A stretch of DNA of 64,000 nucleotides from Flavobacterium segetis (lineage in GTDB: Bacteria > Bacteroidota > Bacteroidia > Flavobacteriales > Flavobacteriaceae), in the NCBI RefSeq assembly GCF_900129575.1, contig NZ_FQWE01000001.1, forward strand, positions 186,001-250,000, written 5' to 3'. Shown piece by piece: positions 36,053-46,083 of this stretch. The position numbers were made by a program, and so were the translations under genes. Below the pieces are notes generated by a model. That model worked only from the letters and a program-made list of their open reading frames with translations, was not told where the DNA came from and did no database searches. Every line of letters begins with the position of its first letter. Positions within the stretch are counted from its first letter, which is position 1.

Positions 36053-36955
36053 ATGAGAAAATTTCTTAATTGCCTGATTTTAATAAGTTTAATAACTTCT
36101 TGTTCAATAAATCCTTATAAAAAAAGTGAAAAAGTTTATGATGAAACTCTTAAAAATTTACAAGAAACCATTTCAAGTAAGGAAACGGTAACATTACCAC
36201 TTGTAAATAGTTTTAAAATTACGGTTGACACCTTATATTCTGATCGATTATTAAATGCAAAAGATACTATTTCAAAAATGGGTCTTACTATATTATCAAA
36301 TGGTGTTAATACCGAATGGATTGGTACAGTAAATTTTAATTTAAGAAAGCCAAACTTTATCATTATACATCATACAGCACAAGATTCAATACAGCAAACA
36401 ATAAAAACATTTACAACAGCTAAAACGCAAGTTAGCTCGCATTACGTTATAGGAGATGACGGTAGAGTCGTTCAAATGCTAAATGATTACCTAAGAGCGT
36501 GGCATGCTGGAAATGGTTTTTGGGGAAAAAACACTGATATTAATTCTACATCTATTGGAATAGAATTGGATAACAATGGTACGGAGCCTTTCTCAGAACT
36601 ACAAATCGACAGTTTAATAGCTCTTTTAACCAAACTAAAAAAAGATTACAACATTCCAACTCAAAATATAATAGGCCATTCTGATATTGCTCCCAGCCGA
36701 AAGGTAGATCCGAGCGTTTTATTTCCTTGGAGAGAATTAGCAGCGAAAGGATTTGGTGTATGGCCTGATGAAATTTTGGAACCTGCTCCACTTACTTTTA
36801 ATGCAGAGCAGGGTTTACAAATCATTGGTTATGACACTAAAAATTTAACAGCTGCTATAAGAGCTTTTAAATTACATTTCATTCAAACTGACTTAAGCCC
36901 GTTATTAGATGAAAAAACCGTAAATACAATTTACTCTGTGTATAAGATGCAGTAA
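36053..36955 (+). CDS. N-acetylmuramoyl-L-alanine amidase, lipoprotein
   Basis: 300 residues. The lipobox SLITSC places the anchor near residue 17. The amidase_2 domain spans about 100-235: FIIIHHTAQ (zinc ligand H), SHYVIGDDGRVVQML, LRAWHAGN, SIGIELDNNG, and NIIGHSDIAPSRKVDPSVLFPW with the second zinc ligand. It cleaves the bond between muramic acid and the peptide stem and may act in cell-wall recycling like AmiD. The final 60 residues resemble a peptidoglycan-binding helix bundle. It follows the Spy-like gene by 27 bases. Confidence 0.88.
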   Translation: MRKFLNCLILISLITSCSINPYKKSEKVYDETLKNLQETISSKETVTLPLVNSFKITVDTLYSDRLLNAKDTISKMGLTILSNGVNTEWIGTVNFNLRKPNFIIIHHTAQDSIQQTIKTFTTAKTQVSSHYVIGDDGRVVQMLNDYLRAWHAGNGFWGKNTDINSTSIGIELDNNGTEPFSELQIDSLIALLTKLKKDYNIPTQNIIGHSDIAPSRKVDPSVLFPWRELAAKGFGVWPDEILEPAPLTFNAEQGLQIIGYDTKNLTAAIRAFKLHFIQTDLSPLLDEKTVNTIYSVYKMQ

Positions 36956-37342
36956 TTACTACTTTCCCATGTTTGTTTTTTTATTTTATATTTTAACAGA
37001 TGAAATTCTTGAAGTGTAGTAATCTTAAAATTATTAATTACGGTCAACTAAAGGAATTATCATGCTTAAGAAGATTTTAGCGTAAAGAAGAATATATTTA
37101 TAAAATTTTCTAGATCTGATTGATAGTAATTTATCTAAATAACGCATCGACAAAATCGTATTGTTTAGAATTAAATCGTAAAAAAATTAAAAACCATCAG
37201 GCATACTTTTGGAAAATAATGATAGCTTTTTATTTGACTTAAGTTTTATGATAAAATTGAGGATAGTTTTTACACATCAAAATTTTCTACACTCGATTTT
37301 TAATATCAAATAAATTAGCACTAACTATTTATCTAAAAATCA
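36956..37342. other. 387-base intergenic gap with no gene recognised
   Basis: This stretch lies between the converging amidase and aldehyde dehydrogenase genes. It has in-frame stops in all frames, no strong hairpin terminator and no tRNA-like structure that I can see. The sequence is AT-rich, with long A and T runs. Confidence 0.6.
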
Positions 37343-38695
37343 CTACTCTATTATAATCGATTTCATGTTCATAAATTCCTTAATTCCTTTTTCTCCTAAC
37401 TCCCTACCATAACCTGATTTTTTAATTCCTCCAAAAGGTATTCTAGAATCAGATCGCACTAACGAGTTCACAAATACATTTCCAGCTTCTATTTTTCTAG
37501 ATAGATTATAAGCACGATCGCGATCCTCTGTCCAAATTGCAGCTGCTAGGCCGTATCTATGATTGTTAGCAATTACTATCGCTTCCTCTTCATTTTTTGC
37601 TCTGGTCACTGTAGCGAGAGGTCCAAAAGTTTCCTCTTGAAAAGCCACCGAAGTAACGCCCACAAAATCAATTAAAGTAGGCTGAAAATTACAATTTTCG
37701 TATTCTCCACCCAGAAGTAATTTACCTCCTTGTTTTACTGTTTTCGCTAATTGTTTTGCTAATGTTTCAGCAAGATCTAAACGAGCTAAGGGACCGATAT
37801 GAACATCTTTTTGAAGTGGATCACCCTGACGTAACATCTTAATATTTTTAGCAAAAAGAGAAACAAATTCATCAGCAACTTTCTCAGTAACGATAAAACG
37901 TTTGGCACAAATACAAGCTTGACCTGCATTTAGCATTCTAGAATGAGCCGCAACACTAGCGGCTTTTTCGAGATTGGCATCATCAAGAACTATAAATGCA
38001 TCCGAACCTCCTAGTTCCATCACAGTCTTTTTTATATGCCTTCCAGCTATTGAAGCTACAGATGAGCCTGCTGCTTCACTTCCGGTCAGTGTAATTCCTT
38101 GTACGATAGTTGAGTCTATAACATTTTCAATCTGGGATTTGTCAATCGTAATTTGTTGAAAAATTCCCTCCGCAAAACCTGCTTCTAGAAAAGCATTCTC
38201 TATAGCTTTGGCACAGCCAGTTACATTTGAAGCATGTTTCAAAATTGTCACATTTCCAGCCATAACTGTAGGTGCAGCATAACGAAGCACTTGCCAAAAA
38301 GGATAATTCCAAGGCATAATTGCAAAAACTGCCCCTAGAGGATCGTAAACTGACATACTTTTAAAAGGAGTATCGTAATACTCGTCTTTTAACATCTGTT
38401 CAGCGTGATTTGCATAAAAATCGCAATTATCAGCGGACTTTTCGACTTCAGAAATACTTTCAGAAATTATTTTTCCCATTTCATTTGTAATGAGTAAGGC
38501 TAAATCTTCTTTATTTTTTCTAAGAACAAGTGCTAAATTTCGCATCTTATCCGCCCGCTCTTGAAAGACCGATTTTCTCCAAAATTTAAAAGCATTTTCT
38601 GCTATTTTTAATTTATTTTGCAGTTGTAGATTTGTCAAAACTTCATGCTCTCCTATAACTTGTTGCGAAAATGGATTGATAGACTGAATTATCAT
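37343..38695 (-). CDS. NAD(P)-dependent aldehyde dehydrogenase, succinate-semialdehyde type
   Basis: 450 residues, an aldehyde dehydrogenase of the GabD/Sad group. The Rossmann region has PWNYPFWQVLRY and NVTILKHA; the catalytic residues are E227 in ELGGSD and C261 in NAGQACICAKRF. It probably oxidises succinate semialdehyde or a similar aldehyde to the acid, feeding GABA or polyamine breakdown. Exact substrate is not provable by eye. It lies 115 bases downstream of the aldo/keto reductase on the same strand, so these may form one transcript of aldehyde-handling genes. Confidence 0.88.
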   Translation of the reverse strand: MIIQSINPFSQQVIGEHEVLTNLQLQNKLKIAENAFKFWRKSVFQERADKMRNLALVLRKNKEDLALLITNEMGKIISESISEVEKSADNCDFYANHAEQMLKDEYYDTPFKSMSVYDPLGAVFAIMPWNYPFWQVLRYAAPTVMAGNVTILKHASNVTGCAKAIENAFLEAGFAEGIFQQITIDKSQIENVIDSTIVQGITLTGSEAAGSSVASIAGRHIKKTVMELGGSDAFIVLDDANLEKAASVAAHSRMLNAGQACICAKRFIVTEKVADEFVSLFAKNIKMLRQGDPLQKDVHIGPLARLDLAETLAKQLAKTVKQGGKLLLGGEYENCNFQPTLIDFVGVTSVAFQEETFGPLATVTRAKNEEEAIVIANNHRYGLAAAIWTEDRDRAYNLSRKIEAGNVFVNSLVRSDSRIPFGGIKKSGYGRELGEKGIKEFMNMKSIIIE

Positions 38696-38810
38696 AATGT
38701 TGTCTTTAGATTAGTTTATAATACAAATTTTAGATCTTCAAAATATTAACTTCCATCGCAAATCAATAAGTAGGATAAAAATCAAAATTTTAAATAATGA
38801 ATAAAGGAGA

Positions 38811-39770
38811 TCAATTAAGTAAAATATCACTAATTAAGTTTAATTCGATCTTAGAAAAATCTAAGTCATTTAAACTTGCAATATTATTATTAAGTTGTTC
38901 AACAGAACTCGCACCAATTAATACAGACGTAATACGATTATCTTTTAGAAGCCACGCCAAGGCCATTTGTGCTAAAGACTGCTGCCTTTCTTGAGCAATT
39001 TTATTTAACGCTTTAATTTTTTGTAGTAAAGGATTGGTAATTACATCGACTTTTAAAAAGCCATTTGGATTAGCAGCCCTAGAATTTTTAGGAATTCCTT
39101 TTAAATATTTATCAGTTAAAAGGCCCTGTGCCAGAGGAGAAAAAGCAATACAACCGACACCTCTTCGATCCAACACCTCTAATAATTCAGTCTCAGGACC
39201 TCTCTCCAACATTGAATATTTCGCTTGATGAATTAAACAAGGAGTGCCTAATTGTTTTAAAATACTTGTAGCTTCCTTAGTTTGATCGGCGGTATAATTA
39301 GAAATTCCGGCGTATAATGCCTTGCCACTTCGTACCGCATAGTCGAGAGCCATCATGGTCTCTTCAAGTGGCGTTAGTGGATCGAATCTATGTGAATAAA
39401 AAACATCAACATATTCCAATTGCAAACGCTTTAAACTTTGATCCAAGCTCGATAAAAGATGTTTTCTAGACCCCCAATCACCATAAGGACCATCCCACAT
39501 TTTATATCCCGCTTTAGTGGAAATAACTATCTCGTCTCGTAAAAAACCTTGAAAATTATTTTTTAAGATATTTCCAAAATTTGTTTCGGATGATCCAGCA
39601 ACGGGACCATAGTTATTTGCTAAATCAAAATGAGTGATTCCTTGATCGAACGCAGATTTAACAATATTTTCTGCATGAGCAAACACATCTACTGAACCAA
39701 AATTATGCCATAAACCTAAAGAAATTTGAGGCAATAGCAATCCACTCTTTCCACATCTATTGTATTTCAT
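38811..39770 (-). CDS. aldo/keto reductase, YghZ-like
   Basis: 319 residues with the opening KYNRCGKSGLLLPQISLGLWHNFG and the stretch ITHFDLANNYGP, very close to E. coli YghZ (L-glyceraldehyde 3-phosphate reductase, also reported for methylglyoxal). The catalytic tetrad (Asp/Tyr/Lys/His) is in the expected places: D and Y in HFDLANNY, K in VISTKAG and H in FYSHRFD. The NADPH-binding end SVLIGASSVEQLNNN is intact. It reduces small aldehydes and ketones. It is the upstream gene of the probable pair with the aldehyde dehydrogenase. Confidence 0.88.
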   Translation of the reverse strand: MKYNRCGKSGLLLPQISLGLWHNFGSVDVFAHAENIVKSAFDQGITHFDLANNYGPVAGSSETNFGNILKNNFQGFLRDEIVISTKAGYKMWDGPYGDWGSRKHLLSSLDQSLKRLQLEYVDVFYSHRFDPLTPLEETMMALDYAVRSGKALYAGISNYTADQTKEATSILKQLGTPCLIHQAKYSMLERGPETELLEVLDRRGVGCIAFSPLAQGLLTDKYLKGIPKNSRAANPNGFLKVDVITNPLLQKIKALNKIAQERQQSLAQMALAWLLKDNRITSVLIGASSVEQLNNNIASLNDLDFSKIELNLISDILLN

Positions 39771-39948
39771 TTTTTGTTTATTATTAAAAAATTTTCAACA
39801 TTAATCAAAGTTAAGATAAGATTTTTGGAAAACACTCTCCCTATCAAATTTTACTATCTAAAATAGAAGAGAAATAAAAATAAAAGAGATTAATCGCTAA
39901 ATTAAACTGTTTCAGAAATAAAAAAAAGCAGTAGAAATCAAAAAAAAA

Positions 39949-39975
39949 TCCCATTTACAAACAATGTAAATGGGA
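39949..39975 (-). terminator. terminator of the ndk gene
   Basis: TCCCATTTACA and TGTAAATGGGA form a perfect 11-pair stem around AACAA. On the minus strand it is followed by eight T, so it stops ndk transcription. Confidence 0.88.
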
Positions 39976-40026
39976 CTTACAGCAATATGTACTATTTTTT
40001 ATGATCTCACGATCAATAATTCATGT

Positions 40027-40446
40027 TTAGAACTGCTCTCTTCCAGCAAAATGGAATGCACCTTCGAGAGCTGCATTTTCATCGCTATCTGATCCATGAA
40101 CAGCATTTTCTCCTATAGAAGTTGCATAAGCTTTACGAATCGTTCCTTCAGCAGCATCGGCTGGATTAGTGGCACCAATTAAATTTCTAAAATCTTCAAC
40201 AGCATTATCTTTTTCTAAAATAGCAGCAACTATAGGCCCTCTTGACATAAATTCTACTAATTCCCCATAAAATGGTCTAGCAGAATGAACAGCGTAAAAT
40301 GCCTGCGCATCAGCAACAGTTAATTGCGTTAATTTTAAAGAAACGATTTTAAATCCTGCATTAGTAATCATTGCAAGTATGTTTCCGATGTGTCCGTTAG
40401 CAACAGCATCAGGCTTAATCATTGTAAAAGTTCTATTAGTAGCCAT
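40027..40446 (-). CDS. ndk: nucleoside diphosphate kinase
   Basis: 139 residues, normal length. It moves a phosphate between nucleoside tri- and diphosphates through a phosphohistidine, H117 in ENAVHGSDS. Other conserved parts are [21 protein letters not shown], and the basic GTIRKAY. The start at 40446 ([14 protein letters not shown]) is standard; a longer reading to 40548 overlaps bshC and lacks family sequence. A -7 box is visible just upstream. Confidence 0.97.
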   Translation of the reverse strand: MATNRTFTMIKPDAVANGHIGNILAMITNAGFKIVSLKLTQLTVADAQAFYAVHSARPFYGELVEFMSRGPIVAAILEKDNAVEDFRNLIGATNPADAAEGTIRKAYATSIGENAVHGSDSDENAALEGAFHFAGREQF

Positions 40447-40468
40447 CTTTTTAATTTTTAATTGAGTG

Positions 40469-40476
40469 CAAAAATA
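40469..40476 (-). promoter_or_regulatory. -7 box of ndk
   Basis: TATTTTTG followed by CA on the minus strand lies 22 bases before the ndk ATG. No TTG at the expected distance is seen. Confidence 0.5.
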
Positions 40477-40528
40477 AACTTTTTTGTTTGATAATATGAT
40501 AAAATATGTATTAAGAAAATCTAAAAAT

Positions 40529-42118
40529 TTAAAACTTAATAACTTCAAACTTATTTTCTAAAGGATTTAATTTATGTAGTATTGCTGGAATCAGATTCTC
40601 ACCATTTTCCAGATAAAATTCTGAAAAGTTAGCTTGTCGTTCTTGCAAACTTAAGTTTGGAAATAATTCATTTTGTAGATCGACAATTCGATCTAAAATA
40701 TCTTTCAATTTTCTTTTTTGCGCTTTTAGCAAACGTTTTTCTAAATTATCTAGACCTTTAATTTGTTTCGATTCTTGCGCTTTTACGGCTCCAATGAAAG
40801 ATTTCTCTGTATGAGAAGCTACTGTATATAATGTTTCAAATTGATTTTGTAACTGTATCTTCAAGTCTTCTAAACTAATTGAAAATTCAGACAACAATTT
40901 CGTTTTATTGTTTACTAGATCGTCTTGCTTAGAAAATAAATCACGCCAACTCAAATCAAGTTTATCAGCCTTTTTCGATCGTTTTTCGCTTACTAACAAT
41001 ACAGAATTTCTTAATAAAAGAATAGGAAAAACAATTTTTGAAACATCAAAAAACGATTTAAGTTCCAACCAATAAGCTATCTCACCTCCTCCTCCGATAT
41101 AACATAAATTCGGTAAAATTACTTCTTGATAAAGCGGACGCATTATTACATTAGGACTAAATTTTTCTGGAGTTTCTTCGACAACTTTAACTATATCTGT
41201 TACCGAGAACTCTATGATAGTATTATTAACTTTATATTTTCCGTCTTCAAAAATGATGCGTTCTCTCAAATTATCTTCGATGTAAAATAAATTGATTTCA
41301 CGCGGATTAACCTGAACGGTATAATCATTTAGTTTTTGAGCAGTTTCTAAGACTAACTTGTACGAAATTTGATGTAATAATTCCTCTTTTATATGTGGTA
41401 TAAATTCACGTTTTAAATCCCTATTATCAGCGTCAATTATCACTAAACCATATGACCCAAATAATGAATTAGCTAAATATCTAGTAGCATCAGCTAAATT
41501 ACTGTGCTTAACATAAGCTTCTTCAAACATTGCTTTTAATTCCTGAGCATTTGTACTATTGCCTAATTCAAGTGCATAGATTTTCAAGAAATCCTCTAAT
41601 CCTTTAGTGGTCAATCTACCTACAGGACCGCTAGTTTCTAAATTCCATTTGAATTTTTTCCCTTTAAAATTAAAATAATTAATTTCTTCAAAATCATGAT
41701 CTTCAGTAGCCATCCAATAAATTGGAACAAAATTATAATTTGGATACTTTACTTTTAATTCATTGGTTAAGTTTATTGTCGAGATTATTTTATACAAAAA
41801 ATAAAGTGGACCAGTAAATAAATTTAATTGATGACCAGTTGTAACGGTATAAGTATTACTTAATGCTAAGGATTGAATATTTTCAGTGGTTAGTGTAGAA
41901 CTTTTAATATTTAAATATTGTTTTTGTAATACAGAGACTAAATTTTTTCTAGTGTTATGATTAAAACTTATTTTTTTTTCAAGAATCTGATTTTCAAAGT
42001 TTTCAAGAGTTGGAAATTTATTAAATAAGGGTTTTAAATTACTTTTTTGATCAAGATAATCAGTCATTAAGGTAGAAAAATACCCTGAGTTTTGATAGGT
42101 TATACAGTCGGTTGGCAT
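40529..42118 (-). CDS. bshC: bacillithiol synthesis cysteine-adding enzyme BshC
   Basis: 529 residues from the ATG at 42118, opening [15 protein letters not shown]. Family stretches include [39 protein letters not shown], and [17 protein letters not shown] residues near 345. BshC joins cysteine to glucosaminyl-malate, the last step of bacillithiol synthesis, the low-molecular thiol used in place of glutathione. bshA and bshB are not in this window. A -7 box (42137-42144) lies 18 bases upstream; a TTG start there would put the gene inside the promoter and is unlikely. Confidence 0.93.
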   Translation of the reverse strand: MPTDCITYQNSGYFSTLMTDYLDQKSNLKPLFNKFPTLENFENQILEKKISFNHNTRKNLVSVLQKQYLNIKSSTLTTENIQSLALSNTYTVTTGHQLNLFTGPLYFLYKIISTINLTNELKVKYPNYNFVPIYWMATEDHDFEEINYFNFKGKKFKWNLETSGPVGRLTTKGLEDFLKIYALELGNSTNAQELKAMFEEAYVKHSNLADATRYLANSLFGSYGLVIIDADNRDLKREFIPHIKEELLHQISYKLVLETAQKLNDYTVQVNPREINLFYIEDNLRERIIFEDGKYKVNNTIIEFSVTDIVKVVEETPEKFSPNVIMRPLYQEVILPNLCYIGGGGEIAYWLELKSFFDVSKIVFPILLLRNSVLLVSEKRSKKADKLDLSWRDLFSKQDDLVNNKTKLLSEFSISLEDLKIQLQNQFETLYTVASHTEKSFIGAVKAQESKQIKGLDNLEKRLLKAQKRKLKDILDRIVDLQNELFPNLSLQERQANFSEFYLENGENLIPAILHKLNPLENKFEVIKF

Positions 42119-42136
42119 ACTTAAATTTATTTTATA

Positions 42137-42144
42137 CAAAAATA
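42137..42144 (-). promoter_or_regulatory. -7 box of bshC
   Basis: TATTTTTG on the minus strand, 18 bases before the bshC ATG. No TTG is visible at the expected distance. Confidence 0.45.
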
Positions 42145-42244
42145 AGAAAAGTAAAGTTATTATTTTAGGTTTAGGGAACGTTTGTGAAATTTAGAGTTTC
42201 TTTCAATAATGTTAATAGAAACCACTTAGTTTTAAACAAAAAAA

Positions 42245-42267
42245 AGGCTGCCATTAAAAGGCAGCCT
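42245..42267 (-). terminator. terminator of the SusC/SusD nutrient-import operon
   Basis: AGGCTGCC and GGCAGCCT form an 8-pair GC-rich stem around ATTAAAA. On the minus strand a run of T follows, and the operon's last gene stops 23 bases before. Confidence 0.9.
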
Positions 42268-42290
42268 CAATTAGGGGATTTGGTACGATT

Positions 42291-43637
42291 TTAATTTAAC
42301 TTCCAAGTTGAAATTCTAAATGGAGTTGTAGCATTTGTGAAAGTATAAACATCATTAGAATAGTAAGCCTTAAATTTTTCTTTCTTTATGTATATACCAT
42401 CTACATTAATAAGCTGATCATCGAGATTTTTAATCAGCGTTATAGCTGGAACGGCTCCGCCTGATTGAAAATTTCTATTTACTAAAATCAATTTTTTGTT
42501 AATTGCGTCTTCAGTCACAGTTATATTATGCCTAATTAAAGAACCATTCTCAAAATAATAATCAATATATGATCCTCTAGTAGGATGATTGAAATAAAAA
42601 TAGATATCAGTTAGTTTTTTTCCTGATGGTAAGTCTAAGTTGGTTTGATTCAATATTGTAAAAAATAATGATGAATTTGTTGGTGCATCTTGTATATAAT
42701 CATCTATTGTAAATCCATAGTAAAAATAAGGATTTCCCGGCAAAAACATCTTATAATCATCAGTTAGAACTAATGGCTTATTAGAATATTTAATTGAAGC
42801 TTTAATTCCACCTGCACCTATAGCGTTAAAATTTCCTGTTGCTGCATCAAAAGTAAAGACGGATAATTCTTGATTACCCACTTTTACTGACGGACTAACA
42901 ATAATTCCTGTTGGCGTGTAAGCAATTCCTATATTATTAGTAACACTAGATCCAGTTTCGACAGAGTTAGATGTTGCAAATCTTGAAGCCGAACTAAATG
43001 AAAAATCAAACTGGCTCACTTTTGTACCATCATTAGTTTCTAGTAATCTAAATAAAGGTCTAGTTGGAGCACCAATTACATTTGGAATCATGAGTCTACC
43101 TAAAGCTAGATCAGCCCAATCTGTTGCTTTAGCTTTCACAAAACGTACTTCTTCAAAACTTCGATTTGTTCTAAAAATAATTTCTCCATTCTCCTGACCA
43201 TAATATAAAAACTGAAAATCACCTTTATATCCTTTTCCTCTTAAATCAGCCGTTGGAAAGCTGTTGGAATCTGATAACAAGTGTATTCGATTTTTCGTAG
43301 TAAATAACAAACTCACTGTACTACCAAGCGTAATATCATATTCACTTGAAGCAATAGAAGTATCGTTATCAAAATCTGAAGCCATATCTACTTTACCATC
43401 TTTGAATTTAAATAGATGTGTAAATCCCCCTAACTGGGTGTTATCAGTAAAGTATACTGCTTTCCAGCCAAATTCAGAAGACATCAAAAGATCATTTAAT
43501 TCCTTCTCTCTTGCATTGAGACGATCTGTAGGAGTACCTTTAAATGGTGAATCGAGGGTCTCTTTATTGTCACATGAAACCAATTGGATTGCCATTATAG
43601 CGACCAAGAGGTAATTAATTATGTTTTTTATTTTCAT
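42291..43637 (-). CDS. DUF4302 surface lipoprotein
   Basis: 448 residues. The signal is QLVSC (lipid cysteine near residue 22). The opening ending SEFGWKAVYFTD matches the DUF4302 family, whose members are found with SusC/SusD import systems in Bacteroidota. No enzyme motif is seen. It is the last gene of the operon. The role is presumably capture or handling of the imported substrate on the cell surface, inferred only from its position. Confidence 0.78.
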   Translation of the reverse strand: MKIKNIINYLLVAIMAIQLVSCDNKETLDSPFKGTPTDRLNAREKELNDLLMSSEFGWKAVYFTDNTQLGGFTHLFKFKDGKVDMASDFDNDTSIASSEYDITLGSTVSLLFTTKNRIHLLSDSNSFPTADLRGKGYKGDFQFLYYGQENGEIIFRTNRSFEEVRFVKAKATDWADLALGRLMIPNVIGAPTRPLFRLLETNDGTKVSQFDFSFSSASRFATSNSVETGSSVTNNIGIAYTPTGIIVSPSVKVGNQELSVFTFDAATGNFNAIGAGGIKASIKYSNKPLVLTDDYKMFLPGNPYFYYGFTIDDYIQDAPTNSSLFFTILNQTNLDLPSGKKLTDIYFYFNHPTRGSYIDYYFENGSLIRHNITVTEDAINKKLILVNRNFQSGGAVPAITLIKNLDDQLINVDGIYIKKEKFKAYYSNDVYTFTNATTPFRISTWKLN

Positions 43638-43710
43638 GGTATTTTATTTATAAAATAATAAATGAGTTTTATAAGCTCTTTGATTTCAATTTAAGAGCCC
43701 TTAATTTTTA

Positions 43711-44565
43711 CTAATTGTTTATAACTTCGTTAGTGTTTTTCTCAGCCTCATCTCTCAACTTGTAAAAATCGATATTAAAGTTGTCTTTGAAATATTTCAC
43801 TACTACCGCTTCTTTAAGTTTAATATTTGCAACTGCAGTTTCGTCACTAATTCCCGCAAGTATTGCAGCATATTCAGCTTTAGAATTGATCAACATTTGC
43901 GCAGCCATTTCTGCGAAGTCTTCATTAATATTTGATCTTGCATAATCCGTAATGAATCCTTCTTCCCTAGCCTCAGAAGTTGGTGTAGCATACCAATTCG
44001 AGGTATAACCAGTTGGTGTAATATTAGCTAAAGTTTTTTCATCAAATGGTTTGGTTTGATTCAAAATATGAATGTACTCGTGTTGAATAGTTGCTAAGAA
44101 GCGCTTTACATTCGCACGGTCTCTCTTATTAACATTATCTGTTTCAAATAATGTAATTCTCAATCCCCCTTCAGCTAGGCCTAAAGTAATAGTTCCCGTC
44201 GTATTTAAATTTATACCTCCTACAAGTAAAAGTTCTCTAGGTGCAATCAGCTTTACAAAGTCAGGTCCTGCAACTTTTTTATAGGTTTCTAACCATATTT
44301 TTTGAACTATTTCTAATGCTGGTTGCACTTTAGCCTGTAATGGAGGAAATAAGTAACGATTAAAATCGACCTTGTTTTGATCCCATTTATATTGCACACT
44401 AATATTATAGGTATTTAAATACGTATTATCAATATATCGATCTAAATCTGTTTTGGCAGGTATCGAAACGTCTAATTGACTTTCCTTTAAAGGTTCTTCA
44501 CCAGCGCAAGCCGTTAGCAAAAGCACTGAACATAGCGCCGTGATTAATTTATATTGTATTTTCAT
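43711..44565 (-). CDS. substrate-import-associated zinc metallohydrolase lipoprotein
   Basis: 284 residues with lipobox LLLTAC (C20). The zinc motif HExxH is HEYIH at 162-166 (TIQHEYIHILNQ), with a conserved acidic stretch NEDFAEMAAQM downstream that may carry the third ligand. This layout matches the lipoprotein family that is always beside SusC/SusD pairs. The likely job is to cut a peptide or other substrate at the cell surface before uptake. It is the third gene of the operon, 25 bases after susD. Confidence 0.85.
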   Translation of the reverse strand: MKIQYKLITALCSVLLLTACAGEEPLKESQLDVSIPAKTDLDRYIDNTYLNTYNISVQYKWDQNKVDFNRYLFPPLQAKVQPALEIVQKIWLETYKKVAGPDFVKLIAPRELLLVGGINLNTTGTITLGLAEGGLRITLFETDNVNKRDRANVKRFLATIQHEYIHILNQTKPFDEKTLANITPTGYTSNWYATPTSEAREEGFITDYARSNINEDFAEMAAQMLINSKAEYAAILAGISDETAVANIKLKEAVVVKYFKDNFNIDFYKLRDEAEKNTNEVINN

Positions 44566-44590
44566 CTTAATGATATTTTTTAATTAATAA

Positions 44591-46072
44591 TTAGCGTGGA
44601 TTCTTTTCAACACCAGTGTCGCTCACGTTCAGTGGTATTTGTATTGCTTTACGTTTGTCATCTTTTGCCAAAATTGCATCAGGTTGATTATAAGTTTTAT
44701 GTATCACCTTTAATGCAAAACGTTTTATGTCAAACCATCTTAAACCTTCATGAATGAATTCTCTTCTTCTAATTTCAGCTAGTGCCTTAATATAAGAGCT
44801 TTGCACAGCTGTAAGTGAATAAAAAGGCGTATATTCATCAGCGATTACTGGATATTTAGCAACAATCTTAGCCTCAGTGACTTTATCAGTTGCTGGATTA
44901 TACAATTTTACACGGGCTGCTAAAAAGTAGTCAATTTCAGCGTTAGCAAGAGCTAATTGATTAGTCATTACATGAGCTTCAATTCTATTTAAGTATAGCT
45001 CATCGTTACTTAAAAGCACTAAACCAACATAAGGCTGACCAATTCCAGCATTTGCATTTGTAACTTTAAAGTACTCTACGAACTTGGGTACAAAAATAGT
45101 TATTTGACCATTATATGATAAAGGTCTGTATAAAAATTCTTTGTTAGCCAAATTAGTATTGTTACCAAAAAGGATATCCCTGTCTGCTCCGGTTAACTGA
45201 AATCTGTTCGAATAAAAGCTTCTAAGGTATATTGAAGACGCTGAGGTAATCAATAAGTTAGTGTTTTGACTTTCCTGCCCATAAAGCCTCGGCCCAGTAT
45301 TAAAATCGACATCTAAATAAGATTGATAGTTTCTTAGTTGATTGACAGGCGCATTGCCTAATTCATTTGATACTGCAATAACCTTATCCCATTCTCCAGT
45401 AACTGTATAAAAACGACTGGCAAATGCATTTGCTGCTGCTTTATTAAAATGAAATTTTGGTAATTTATAGTTGCTATTAACTAGAGGTAAACCTTTCTCT
45501 AGATCGGCTTTAATGAATGCAAAAACCTCTTCAATAGTATTACGTTTGTATTTTTTGAGAAGAACTGTTTCTGGTTCTAAAATATAAGGGATACCCAGAT
45601 CTGTTTTGGCAGTTGCAGGATTGTATCGTTGGGACCAAAAAGTCACTAACATAAAATGTGCATAAGCTCTCGCTACTAAAGCTTCTCCTTTTTGAGGATT
45701 AAGTTTAGGATCGTTACCTGATTTATCAATGGCATCAAGTGCTTGATTTGCATGCGCAATTGCACTGTAACAAGCGTCCCAGTAATCAGAAGGACTGTCT
45801 TGCTGAATATCATCTAGCATTTCCCAATTGTACATTTGACTATTTTTTATTGTAGTTAATGTCAAATCACCACTGTCGTAAACGTTATCACTCATTGTCT
45901 CCGCAAATTCCATGTAATTTCCGGTAGGATAAGCATTAACTAAAATTTCCGAAATTTTTTCTGGTGAATCCAGCTGTGTCCTATTGTCCGGAATTTCCGA
46001 AAGAAAATCGTCGCAACTTGAACTTAATCCAATAAGGACAAGTAGCGAAAATGTTAATTTTAATTTTTTCAT
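44591..46072 (-). CDS. SusD/RagB-family outer membrane lipoprotein
   Basis: 493 residues. The lipobox is LSSSC (C20). The family start FLSEIPDNRTQLDSPEKI is followed by TPR-like helices (GEALVARAYAHFMLVTFWSQRYNP) and the usual C-terminal ALAEIRRREFIHEGLRWFDIKR. SusD proteins form the lid of the SusC channel and bind the substrate outside. The ORF lies 11 bases downstream of susC, so the two are translated together. The neighbours suggest a peptide-like or metal-bound substrate rather than a sugar, as no glycoside hydrolase is present. Confidence 0.93.
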   Translation of the reverse strand: MKKLKLTFSLLVLIGLSSSCDDFLSEIPDNRTQLDSPEKISEILVNAYPTGNYMEFAETMSDNVYDSGDLTLTTIKNSQMYNWEMLDDIQQDSPSDYWDACYSAIAHANQALDAIDKSGNDPKLNPQKGEALVARAYAHFMLVTFWSQRYNPATAKTDLGIPYILEPETVLLKKYKRNTIEEVFAFIKADLEKGLPLVNSNYKLPKFHFNKAAANAFASRFYTVTGEWDKVIAVSNELGNAPVNQLRNYQSYLDVDFNTGPRLYGQESQNTNLLITSASSIYLRSFYSNRFQLTGADRDILFGNNTNLANKEFLYRPLSYNGQITIFVPKFVEYFKVTNANAGIGQPYVGLVLLSNDELYLNRIEAHVMTNQLALANAEIDYFLAARVKLYNPATDKVTEAKIVAKYPVIADEYTPFYSLTAVQSSYIKALAEIRRREFIHEGLRWFDIKRFALKVIHKTYNQPDAILAKDDKRKAIQIPLNVSDTGVEKNPR

Positions 46073-46083
46073 ATTTTTAATAA

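Noticed and set aside
40447..40548. Longer N-terminus for ndk
   Set aside because: It overlaps the bshC end and contains the -7 box; the [14 protein letters not shown] start is standard.
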